NCBI GenBank assembly: GCA_946479395.1
Contig: CAMLFV010000091.1
Span: 1-10,661 of the forward strand
DNA length: 10,661 nucleotides
Reading direction: 5' to 3'
Source of the DNA: an uncultured Flavobacterium sp.
GTDB taxonomy: Bacteria > Bacteroidota > Bacteroidia > Flavobacteriales > Flavobacteriaceae
Shown here: positions 1 through 6,431 of the stretch, one piece after another
Layout: the number at the start of each line of letters is the position of its first letter
Numbering within the stretch: position 1 is the stretch's first letter
Translations under genes and position numbers: made by a program
Notes under the pieces: generated by a model
The model's database searches: none
What the model saw: only the letters and a program-made list of their open reading frames with translations
What the model was told of the DNA's origin: nothing

Positions 1-1647
1 AATCCTAACGAACCTGCACAGCACATTACGTATCAAGAATTGTATCACCGCGTTTGTAAAATGGCAAATGTTTTAAAGCAGCAAGGTGTTAAAAAAGGCG
101 ATCGCGTTTGTATTTATTTACCTATGATTCCAGAATTGGCTGTTTCTTTGCTGGCTTGTGCACGTATTGGTGCGATACATTCTGTGGTGTTTGCAGGGTT
201 TTCATCATCGGCATTAGAAGCTCGAATTTCCGATTCGTCTTGTAAAGTTGTAGTTACTTCTGATAAATCGTACCGTGGTTCAAAAACCATCAATCTTAAA
301 GAAATTGTTGATGAAGGTGTGAAAAATTGTCCATCGGTAGAAAAAGTTTTGGTGGTACAACGTGTCGATGGTCAGGTGGAAATGCAGGAAGGACGGGATT
401 TATGGATTCAACCTTTATTGGATGCAGCCGATGCAGATTGCCCGATTGAAATTATGGATGCCGAAGATCCGTTGTTTATTCTATATACCTCAGGATCAAC
501 CGGAAAACCAAAAGGAATGGTGCATACATCGGCAGGTTACATGGTTTATGCGGCATATACTTTTAAAAATATTTTTCAGTACAGAGAGAATGATGTGTAT
601 TGGTGTACTGCCGATATAGGTTGGATTACCGGTCACAGTTACATTGTTTACGGTCCGTTGGCAAATGGCGCAACCACTGTTTTGTTTGAAGGTGTACCAA
701 GCTATCCTGATTTTGGTCGTTTTTGGGAAACTATTGAAAAGCATAAAGTTTCAATTTTTTACACTGCTCCAACCGCTATTCGTTCTTTAGCAAAAGAAAG
801 TTTAGAATATGTAGAAAAATACGATTTGTCGTCGTTAAAAGTTTTAGGGTCTGTTGGGGAACCAATTAACGAAGAAGCATGGCACTGGTATAACGATAAT
901 ATCGGTAAAAAACACAGCCCAATTGTTGATACTTGGTGGCAGACAGAAACCGGTGGAATTTTAATTTCTCCAATTCCGTTCGTGACGCCAACCAAACCAA
1001 CCTATGCAACCTTGCCGTTTATTGGTATTCAACCAGCTTTAATGGACGATCAAGGCGAAGAATTAAAAGGAAATCAGGTAGAAGGCAGGTTGTGTATTAA
1101 GTTTCCGTGGCCTGGAATTGCCAGAACCATTTGGGGCGATCACGAACGATACAAAGAAACCTATTTTTCTACTTTTAAAGGAAAGTATTTTACGGGTGAT
1201 GGTGCTTTTAGAGATGAAGATGGTTATTATCGAATTACCGGAAGGGTTGACGATGTAATTATTGTATCGGGACACAACCTTACTACAGCTCCGATTGAAG
1301 ATGCTATTAACGAACATCCGGCGGTGGCAGAATCGGCTATTGTTGGTTTTGAACACAATATTAAAGGAAACGCGCTTTATGGTTTTGTGATGTTGAAAGA
1401 AACAGGTGAAGATCGTAACCAAGATAATTTACGAAAAGAAATTAACCAGCAGATTGCTGATAAAATTGGACCAATTGCTAAACTGGATAAAATTCAGTTT
1501 GTTGAAGGTTTGCCTAAAACACGTTCGGGTAAAATTATGCGAAGAATTTTGAGAAAAATTGCCAATAAAGATTTTTCAAATTTAGGTGATACAAGTACGT
1601 TGCTAAACCCAGAAATTGTAGAAAGCATTATTAAAGATGTTTTATAA
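1..1647 (+). CDS. acs: Acetyl-CoA synthetase (AMP-forming), 5' truncated by window edge
   Basis: Activates acetate to acetyl-CoA through an acetyl-adenylate in the cytoplasm. The frame is open from base 1 (first residues NPNEPAQHITYQEL), so the gene begins upstream. A TTG at 40 is internal and not a start. 548 residues are visible; the family is usually 630-650 long, so about 90-100 are missing. Visible signatures: the adenylate-forming P-loop YTSGSTGKPKG (bases 484-516), YWCTADIGW, TAPTAIR, GSVGEPIN, WWQTETGG, the hinge region ITGRVDD, and the C-terminal PKTRSGKIMRR. The lysine of that last motif (codon 1531-1533) is the catalytic lysine controlled by acetylation in Salmonella Acs. The A8 loop reads SGHNLTTAPIED where enterobacterial enzymes have SGHRLGTAEIE. 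The Asn-Leu and Pro variants seem familiar from Flavobacteriia, but the Thr in place of Gly is less expected. A bidirectional terminator follows directly. Confidence 0.97.
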   Translation, partial: NPNEPAQHITYQELYHRVCKMANVLKQQGVKKGDRVCIYLPMIPELAVSLLACARIGAIHSVVFAGFSSSALEARISDSSCKVVVTSDKSYRGSKTINLKEIVDEGVKNCPSVEKVLVVQRVDGQVEMQEGRDLWIQPLLDAADADCPIEIMDAEDPLFILYTSGSTGKPKGMVHTSAGYMVYAAYTFKNIFQYRENDVYWCTADIGWITGHSYIVYGPLANGATTVLFEGVPSYPDFGRFWETIEKHKVSIFYTAPTAIRSLAKESLEYVEKYDLSSLKVLGSVGEPINEEAWHWYNDNIGKKHSPIVDTWWQTETGGILISPIPFVTPTKPTYATLPFIGIQPALMDDQGEELKGNQVEGRLCIKFPWPGIARTIWGDHERYKETYFSTFKGKYFTGDGAFRDEDGYYRITGRVDDVIIVSGHNLTTAPIEDAINEHPAVAESAIVGFEHNIKGNALYGFVMLKETGEDRNQDNLRKEINQQIADKIGPIAKLDKIQFVEGLPKTRSGKIMRRILRKIANKDFSNLGDTSTLLNPEIVESIIKDVL

Positions 1648-1651
1648 AATC

Positions 1652-1682
1652 AAAACCCCTTGCTTTTAAAGTGAGGGGTTTT
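1652..1682. terminator. Bidirectional intrinsic terminator between acs and the YD-repeat gene
   Basis: AAAACCCCT (1652-1660) pairs perfectly with AGGGGTTTT (1674-1682) across a 13-base loop. The A-rich and T-rich arm ends provide U tracts on both strands. It lies 4 bases after the acs stop and 17 bases after the stop of the convergent gene, so it can serve both. Confidence 0.85.
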
Positions 1683-1699
1683 AGTTGCAAATTTGTTTC

Positions 1700-2824
1700 T
1701 TAATAATAATAAATCTGTCTTAATCTTACTGCTTGTAGTTTTCCATCTACTTTTTTTGCAATGCTTACCCAATTATTATTATCGTCAAAAATATATTCAA
1801 AAAGAACATTTTTAGTTTCATTTATTTTGTAATTGTTCTCACTTGTAGTTGTATATAGTAGTTTAATGATATTGTTGTTTTCGTCGTAAAAATAGTTTTC
1901 AGTAACAGGTAAATTATCAAGATTATTATTAAAAGTTGATCTTTCTGTAAGTCTATTTAAACTATCATATTTATAAAATAAATATCTATTAAAATTACCT
2001 TCGAAGAAGTGTGATTCACTGATAAAATTGTTGACATCATATTTATAGGTAACTCCTCTTTCTTTTTTAAGAACTCCATCAATCATATATTCTGTAATGG
2101 AATTCTCTAATTTATTGTTTTGGTTATAATTGTTTTTTGTAATATATCGGAGTACTAACTTTTCATCGCCAGCATTTAAATAATTTTCGCTATTTTGAAC
2201 GTAATTTACTTCTTCAATCATATTTTTGTTTTCATCGTATTTAAAATAAGAAATCATCAAACGACCATAATAAACCTTCTTCTGACTTACTAACAAATCT
2301 TTATCAAATGTTCTAAAACTATAAATAACATCAGAAGTTCTATCATCGACATCATCTCTAATTTCAATTTCATTAATATCTTTATCTTCTGTTACATTAA
2401 TAAAATTTTGTTGAATTGAGTAAGAGGAAGAGTCGATAGATGTTACTAGTTTATTTTGATTGTATGTATAATTGTAAGTGTTTATTTTTTCATAATTTTG
2501 GTCATACCAATATTCCTTAATAAGATTTCTATTTTTATCATAAAACCTTTTGTTATTTATATAATGATTGTAAGAAGTATGAAACCAATAAAAATGGGTT
2601 AACTCTTTAGAATCTTTACTTCCAGGAAATCCAAATTCACCATAATAATTATTGAACCATTCGTAATCATCTCCATCGATAGGGGCTTCTTTAGTAATAT
2701 GAGGATAAACTATAGTTTCGTAAACTTCTTTGACATTACCATAAATAGTATCAATAGGAATGTATTGTGAAAAACAAGAGTTTATTTTAAAAATAAAAAA
2801 TATGAATATAATTTTCTTTAACAT
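1700..2824 (-). CDS. Secreted protein with YD-type (RHS-like) repeats, function unknown
   Basis: 374 residues. The first 20 form a signal peptide (MLKK, a phenylalanine/isoleucine-rich core, then CFSQ), so export from the cytoplasm is expected. A lipoprotein is less likely, because the residues before Cys17 (I-N-S) fit a lipobox poorly. From about residue 94 the chain contains loose tandem units centred on Y-x-Y-D-x-N: FYDKNRN (94), WYDQNYE (107), FKYDENKN (194), YKYDVNN (260), YKYDSLNRL (284), YFYDENNN (311) and YIFDDNNN (344). The last unit runs into a basic, tyrosine-ended C terminus (QIYYY). Such units occur in RHS/YD-repeat and many Bacteroidota surface proteins and form beta strands. 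No toxin domain, enzyme motif or T9SS tail is present, so it may stay periplasmic or on the surface. It is strongly Asn/Tyr-rich and AT-rich. I cannot assign a function. Confidence 0.85.
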   Translation of the reverse strand: MLKKIIFIFFIFKINSCFSQYIPIDTIYGNVKEVYETIVYPHITKEAPIDGDDYEWFNNYYGEFGFPGSKDSKELTHFYWFHTSYNHYINNKRFYDKNRNLIKEYWYDQNYEKINTYNYTYNQNKLVTSIDSSSYSIQQNFINVTEDKDINEIEIRDDVDDRTSDVIYSFRTFDKDLLVSQKKVYYGRLMISYFKYDENKNMIEEVNYVQNSENYLNAGDEKLVLRYITKNNYNQNNKLENSITEYMIDGVLKKERGVTYKYDVNNFISESHFFEGNFNRYLFYKYDSLNRLTERSTFNNNLDNLPVTENYFYDENNNIIKLLYTTTSENNYKINETKNVLFEYIFDDNNNWVSIAKKVDGKLQAVRLRQIYYY

Positions 2825-2830
2825 ACTTAA

Positions 2831-2877
2831 ACTTAAAACCTAAATATACAAAAAAAGAGGAAAATCTATTCATCTTC
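2831..2877 (-). repeat. Imperfect direct repeat, left copy (degenerate rsmD-type terminator)
   Basis: Read on the minus strand it gives GAAGATGAATAG, then ATTTTCCTC, then T7. It matches the 3' end and terminator of rsmD at 4396-4440 over about 47 bases with a few substitutions and small gaps. The hairpin arms GATGAA/TTCCTC carry one mismatch compared with the perfect stem of the right copy. It lies downstream of the beta-propeller gene and may still act as its terminator. Confidence 0.6.
2841..2848 (-). promoter_or_regulatory. Possible -7 element for the YD-repeat gene
   Basis: The minus strand reads TATATTTA, one base off the Bacteroidota -7 consensus TAnnTTTG, 16 bases before the ATG. No TTG is seen at the expected -33 distance. 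It sits immediately after the T tract of the terminator-like repeat at 2831-2877. Confidence 0.3.
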
Positions 2878-2892
2878 AATAGTTATTGCCAT
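2866..2892 (-). other. Short coding remnant (MAITIEDE-stop), possibly the tail of a lost gene
   Basis: An ATG followed by seven codons and TAG, in the same frame as the stop of the beta-propeller gene 24 bases upstream. The acidic end E-D-E-stop directly precedes the terminator-like T tract, just as E-E-E-stop does in rsmD. This suggests a leftover 3' end of a gene rather than a working ORF. It could equally be chance. Confidence 0.25.
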
Positions 2893-2916
2893 ATAGAATG
2901 ACAGATTTAGAGCGCA

Positions 2917-4290
2917 TTACTTCACTATAACTTTTTGAGTATATATTTTAGTTTGATTCGATTTAATAGTCACAAAGTACACACCGCTTTTTAAACCTGA
3001 TATATCAATAGAATTGTCAGCATTTACGTTTTTATTCAAGATTACTCTTCCTTCTAAAGTAATAAATTCGGCATTTAGATTTTCATTTTCTATACCTTCT
3101 ACATCAATCTTATTAGATGCCGGATTAGGGTAAATTTTTATTTTAACTTGATTATCAATATCTTCAACACTAGCGTTTGGTGCAGTAATTTTATAAATTG
3201 TTCCATTTTGAGCTGATGCGACATATAATTCATTCTGAAAATCAACTCCAAAACTTGTAAAAGAAACATTCGAAAAAGGAGAACTCCACGTAATAGTATT
3301 GTTCGCATCCATTGTTCCAATTTGATCGGCACAATAATCTGCAAAAAAGTAAAGACCTGTTAGAGAGGGATAAGTTGCGCCGCGGTAAACATATCCTCCT
3401 GTTATAGAGCAATAAATACCAGCCAAACTATATGTAGCAACAGGGAAAGTCATTGTGGTTGCAGCAGCACATCCAGCAGTGTTGTAAGTATCGTTACCTT
3501 CGTAACATCGCCAACCGTAATTAACACCAGCTTGAGTTGCAGCAACCTTATTAATTTCTTCTGAATTATTTTGTCCCACATCAGCAATAAGTACATTTCC
3601 TGTTAGTGTATCAAAAGAAAAACGCCAAGGATTTCGCAAACCGTATGCCCAAATTTCATCTAATTGTGTAGCTGTTCCAGTAAAAGGATTGTCACTAGGG
3701 ATTGTATAACCTGTAGTTCCGTTTACATTTATACGTAACATTTTACCTAAATGAGAACTTAAATTTTGAGCATTGTTCTGCGGGTCACCACCGCTACCAC
3801 CATCGCCTGTAGCGATCCATAAATAACCATCGGGACCAAATTTTAAGCATCCACCGTTGTGATTTGTAAAGGATTTGGATATGCTCATTAAAACTTCTTC
3901 GGAATTTACATTGGCAACATCGGGGTTTGTAGTACTAACCGTATATTTTGCAATAGTTATATTACCTGTGCCAATTGCATTGTAATAGACATAAAAACGT
4001 CCGTTTGTGGCATATTGCGGGTGAAAAGCCAAACCTAAAAGACCTTGTTCACCGCTATTTAAAACTTTAGAACTAATATCAAGAAAGTTTGTGGTATTAA
4101 CAGTTCCATTTGATTGTGCAATGCGTATAATTCCGTTTTGTTGTACGATGAATAACCGAGAATCACCTGCAGTAGCAATATCAACTGGGCTTGTAAAACC
4201 AGTGGCAAAACTTTGTAAATTGAAGGTTTGTGCAAATAAAAACGGTGATATTGTAAAACAAATTAAAAGTATAATTTTTTTCATAGCCAT
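2917..4290 (-). CDS. Secreted PQQ-dependent sugar dehydrogenase-like beta-propeller with T9SS sorting domain
   Basis: 457 residues. A signal peptide covers residues 1-21, ending FAQ. The start is MAMKK; the Met at residue 3 is an equally good start. Residues about 22-370 match the glucose/sorbosone dehydrogenase family (GSDH, six-bladed propeller): EQGLLGLAFHP (81-91), NHNGG with His144, FGPDGYLWIATGDGG (151-165), YGLRNPWRF with Arg219, and VNYGW (256-260). His144 and Arg219 correspond to the catalytic His and PQQ-binding Arg of soluble glucose dehydrogenase, so redox activity on a sugar is plausible, but the substrate is unknown. C262 and C274 could form a disulfide. Residues about 379-457 are a Por_Secre_tail (YPNP at 387-390, then GRVIL and SGVYFVTI), so the protein should cross the outer membrane by T9SS and be anchored or released. 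It appears to be a single-gene unit in a 138-base AT-rich upstream gap. Confidence 0.9.
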   Translation of the reverse strand: MAMKKIILLICFTISPFLFAQTFNLQSFATGFTSPVDIATAGDSRLFIVQQNGIIRIAQSNGTVNTTNFLDISSKVLNSGEQGLLGLAFHPQYATNGRFYVYYNAIGTGNITIAKYTVSTTNPDVANVNSEEVLMSISKSFTNHNGGCLKFGPDGYLWIATGDGGSGGDPQNNAQNLSSHLGKMLRINVNGTTGYTIPSDNPFTGTATQLDEIWAYGLRNPWRFSFDTLTGNVLIADVGQNNSEEINKVAATQAGVNYGWRCYEGNDTYNTAGCAAATTMTFPVATYSLAGIYCSITGGYVYRGATYPSLTGLYFFADYCADQIGTMDANNTITWSSPFSNVSFTSFGVDFQNELYVASAQNGTIYKITAPNASVEDIDNQVKIKIYPNPASNKIDVEGIENENLNAEFITLEGRVILNKNVNADNSIDISGLKSGVYFVTIKSNQTKIYTQKVIVK

Positions 4291-4395
4291 ATATTTTAAT
4301 ATTTATATAAATTTAGTAAAAATTAAAAATACTTACACATTGTTTAAAATATTAGATATTATATCGATATTTATATTGTTTTAGTTAGGAATTAT

Positions 4396-4440
4396 ACTTA
4401 AAAACGAAATACAAAAAAAAGAGGAAATCTATTCCTCTTC
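4396..4440 (-). repeat. Imperfect direct repeat, right copy (rsmD 3' end)
   Basis: This is the partner of the repeat at 2831-2877 in the same orientation. It includes the last codons of rsmD, its terminator and about 17 bases beyond. The two copies bracket the whole beta-propeller gene and its upstream gap. Confidence 0.6.
4413..4437 (-). terminator. Intrinsic terminator of the DUF3822-rsmD operon, overlapping the rsmD stop codon
   Basis: On the minus strand GAGGAA pairs with TTCCTC around the loop TAGAT, followed at once by eight T. The stop codon TAG forms the loop, and the upstream arm is the coding sequence for the last two Glu codons. The terminator hairpin therefore starts inside the gene. 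Confidence 0.8.
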
Positions 4441-5028
4441 GTTATCATAATCATCGTCGTCAAAATCATCGTCATCGTCGGTTTCTTCTTGTTCGTATTC
4501 AAAAAACGAAAAAATAGAACCACCGTATTTTCTGCTATTGCTAAAATGTTCTAAATGTTCCATTTTTGTTTGGGTAGAATGTTCAATAATCAGCAAACCA
4601 TCATCTACTAACAATTCATTTTCAAAAATTAACTGATAAATCTTATCAAACTGTTCCTGAGAAAAATCGTATGGCGGATCGGCAAAAATAATATCGTATT
4701 TAATTTTACTGCGTTCTAAAAACTTATAAACATCACTTTTAATCGCTGTGATATCCATTTCAAACTCTTGCGCTGTTTTCTTTATAAAATTCACACAGCC
4801 AAAATCGGCATCAACACACGTAATAGGCTCAGCTCCGCGCGATGCAAACTCGTAACTAATGTTACCCGTTCCGGCAAACAAATCCAAAACCTTTAATTCG
4901 TGAAACGAAAACTGGTGGTTTAATATGTTAAATAAGGCCTCTTTACTTAAATCGGTTGTTGGGCGAACAGGCAAATTTTTAGGAGCCGTTATGCGTCGGC
5001 CTTTAAATTTTCCGGAAACTATTCTCAT
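4429..5028 (-). CDS. rsmD: 16S rRNA (guanine(966)-N(2))-methyltransferase RsmD with an acidic tail
   Basis: 199 residues. It methylates N2 of G966 of 16S rRNA, using S-adenosylmethionine, during 30S assembly in the cytoplasm. Visible family signatures: the N-terminal MRIVSGKFKGRRI, the RPTTD segment (22-26) with SKEALFNIL, motif I VLDLFAGTGN (47-56) for SAM binding, and the catalytic DPPY (117-120). The conserved fold ends near residue 178. Residues 179-199 are almost all Asp and Glu, an extension absent from E. coli RsmD. Its start ATG overlaps the TGA of the DUF3822 gene (ATGA, 4 bases), so translation is probably coupled. The acidic tail could be low-complexity drift or could tune interaction with ribosomal proteins; neither is shown. 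Confidence 0.96.
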   Translation of the reverse strand: MRIVSGKFKGRRITAPKNLPVRPTTDLSKEALFNILNHQFSFHELKVLDLFAGTGNISYEFASRGAEPITCVDADFGCVNFIKKTAQEFEMDITAIKSDVYKFLERSKIKYDIIFADPPYDFSQEQFDKIYQLIFENELLVDDGLLIIEHSTQTKMEHLEHFSNSRKYGGSIFSFFEYEQEETDDDDDFDDDDYDNEEE

Positions 5029-5816
5029 GCATGTAATAAAATGTAATGTTGTTGTAATTGTTCGTTGGTTACCGATAGCGTTTGCGCTATGGTATTTAAA
5101 TCGGCAACTTCTACATTGCGAATAAATTTATAGGCAATTTGGTATAAATTACTTTCTTTGGTGCAGTTACCAACAATTTTTACCGGTTGTTTTTGCGGAT
5201 CTAACTGTAATTGTTCAAACACAAAAAGCAGGTAATAAATAAAATCTTCTTGAGTTTGATATTCGTAACTGTTAAAAAGCAATAGTTTTTTGCTTTGCAG
5301 CAATACCACTTCAAACTGTGTATCGGCAACATGCACAAAAAATTCTACTTGATTATTGTTTGCAGATTTATTTAAAAAATGTTGTACCAAACCGGTGTTT
5401 ATATGCTGAAAATTAAAGCTGCCAAATACATCTAAAAAGTAATTATTAAAGGCAACATACGGCACATAAATATTTTCCATTTGCTGTTGCGTTAACGAGT
5501 CAAAATCAAAATAATCAGTAGGGAAAACCTTGGTATTGTACTGCAGGTAACTTCCTAAAGCAGATTCATCAAACAAAGCCGTTGGTACAAAAGTATTTAA
5601 GTTGTTATCGTGCAAAACCAGCACATCGTTAAAACCAGTTTGCAAGGATTCTTCCTTATCAAAAAAAACATCTAACTGTTGTTCAATGGTTTTGTATGGA
5701 TCTAAAGCAAACGATTTAAACTGAATAACCTGGTTGTTTACCTGATTTTTAACGCAGTAACTAAAATTTTGTAACGATACCTGTATGTATAATTTTTGAA
5801 ACGATTCGTTAGTCAT
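5025..5816 (-). CDS. DUF3822 family protein
   Basis: 263 residues, cytoplasmic: there is no signal peptide or membrane segment. The sequence pattern (MTNESFQKLYIQVSL, a central NNYFLDVFGSF, and EVVLLQSKKLLLFNSYEYQTQEDFIYYLLFVFEQL) fits the Bacteroidota DUF3822 family, whose fold is thought to resemble ASKHA actin/Hsp70-type proteins; no activity is known to me. It is unusually rich in Gln, Asn, Phe and Tyr. It is first in a two-gene operon with rsmD, with a 4-base overlap, an association common in Bacteroidota that suggests a role tied to rRNA modification or translation (inference). A TACTTTTG -7 element lies 22 bases ahead of the start. Confidence 0.85.
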   Translation of the reverse strand: MTNESFQKLYIQVSLQNFSYCVKNQVNNQVIQFKSFALDPYKTIEQQLDVFFDKEESLQTGFNDVLVLHDNNLNTFVPTALFDESALGSYLQYNTKVFPTDYFDFDSLTQQQMENIYVPYVAFNNYFLDVFGSFNFQHINTGLVQHFLNKSANNNQVEFFVHVADTQFEVVLLQSKKLLLFNSYEYQTQEDFIYYLLFVFEQLQLDPQKQPVKIVGNCTKESNLYQIAYKFIRNVEVADLNTIAQTLSVTNEQLQQHYILLHA

Positions 5817-5838
5817 AAATCATAAAATGTATAAGAAT

Positions 5839-5846
5839 CAAAAGTA
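5839..5846 (-). promoter_or_regulatory. -7 element of the DUF3822-rsmD promoter
   Basis: The minus strand reads TACTTTTG, a perfect match to the Bacteroidota -7 consensus TAnnTTTG, 22 bases from the ATG. No clear TTG is present at the -33 distance. It lies back to back with the rightward promoter at 5869-5876. Confidence 0.65.
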
Positions 5847-5868
5847 CAATTTTTTTACTGATTAATAG

Positions 5869-5876
5869 TATCTTTG
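5869..5876 (+). promoter_or_regulatory. -7 element of the STM3941-like/helicase promoter
   Basis: TATCTTTG matches TAnnTTTG perfectly, 15 bases before the ATG at 5892. Its -33 region falls on or beside the opposing -7 element at 5839-5846. Confidence 0.65.
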
Positions 5877-5891
5877 TGAAAACGCCTTTTT

Positions 5892-6431
5892 ATGCAAACT
5901 GAACAAATAGAAGTAGAGTTAAGTAAAATCAAAATTTTTCTAATAGCAGTGGGTTCATTACTATTTGTGGCATTAGGTATATATTTAGCATTTTATCATA
6001 CAAACACTTCTATGAGGTATTCAGATTCATTTGTTAAATTTGCGGGTATTTTGTCGATCGCTTTTTTTTCACTAACTCTTATCGCTTCTTTGTTTAAAAT
6101 ATTTGATTCAAAAAAGGGATTGATAATTTCTGACACAGGAATATTTGAAAATAGTTCTTTTGTTGGTTTAGGGTTAATTGAATGGGAAGACATTTTAGAG
6201 ATCGAAATTAAAAAAGTGAAAGATCAAAGATTTTTTATGATCTACCTAAAAAATAATGATAAATATATTGAGCGAAGTAAAGGCTTTAAGAAAAAGGTTG
6301 CATCAATAAATTATAGAATGTATGGCTCTCCTGTTGCTATATCTCCAAACGGATTAAAGATTTCATTTAAAGATTTAGATAATTTGTTGAAAACAAGTTT
6401 TATAAAATATAAGAAATCTACAAACCAATGA
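5892..6431 (+). CDS. STM3941-like small membrane protein
   Basis: 179 residues. Two predicted membrane helices (about 13-35 and 47-70) are joined by a short loop. A cytoplasmic soluble part of about 108 residues follows: GLIISDTGIFENSS, then IEWEDILEIEIKKVKDQRFFMIYL, giving alternating beta strands like a small PH-like domain, and a lysine-rich end. The layout (two helices, then 'xxIxWxDIxxI') resembles proteins annotated as the STM3941 family, for which I know no function. It is the first gene after the promoter at 5869. Its TGA overlaps the helicase ATG (ATGA), so the two are co-transcribed and translationally coupled. Its codons look more AT-rich than those of the helicase, so recent insertion at the head of this operon is possible. 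Confidence 0.7.
   Translation: MQTEQIEVELSKIKIFLIAVGSLLFVALGIYLAFYHTNTSMRYSDSFVKFAGILSIAFFSLTLIASLFKIFDSKKGLIISDTGIFENSSFVGLGLIEWEDILEIEIKKVKDQRFFMIYLKNNDKYIERSKGFKKKVASINYRMYGSPVAISPNGLKISFKDLDNLLKTSFIKYKKSTNQ

Noticed and set aside
40..42. TTG as the start of the acs reading frame
   Set aside because: The frame stays open and family-like (HITYQEL) back to base 1, so the true start is outside the window.
1063..1422. Leftward 119-codon frame inside acs
   Set aside because: It is antisense to conserved acs motifs and shows no family features.
2774..2776. Lipoprotein signal at Cys17 of the YD-repeat protein
   Set aside because: The residues before Cys (I-N-S) fit a lipobox poorly, and FSQ is a usual flavobacterial signal-peptidase I site.
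4091..4384. Rightward 97-codon frame over the start of the beta-propeller gene
   Set aside because: It is a shadow of the signal peptide and first propeller strands; its tail is only AT-rich intergenic sequence.
4441..4482. Tandem trinucleotide-like repeat (catcgtcgt type) as a CRISPR or microsatellite locus
   Set aside because: It is simply the Asp/Glu codons of the RsmD tail; there are no spacers and no regular unit.
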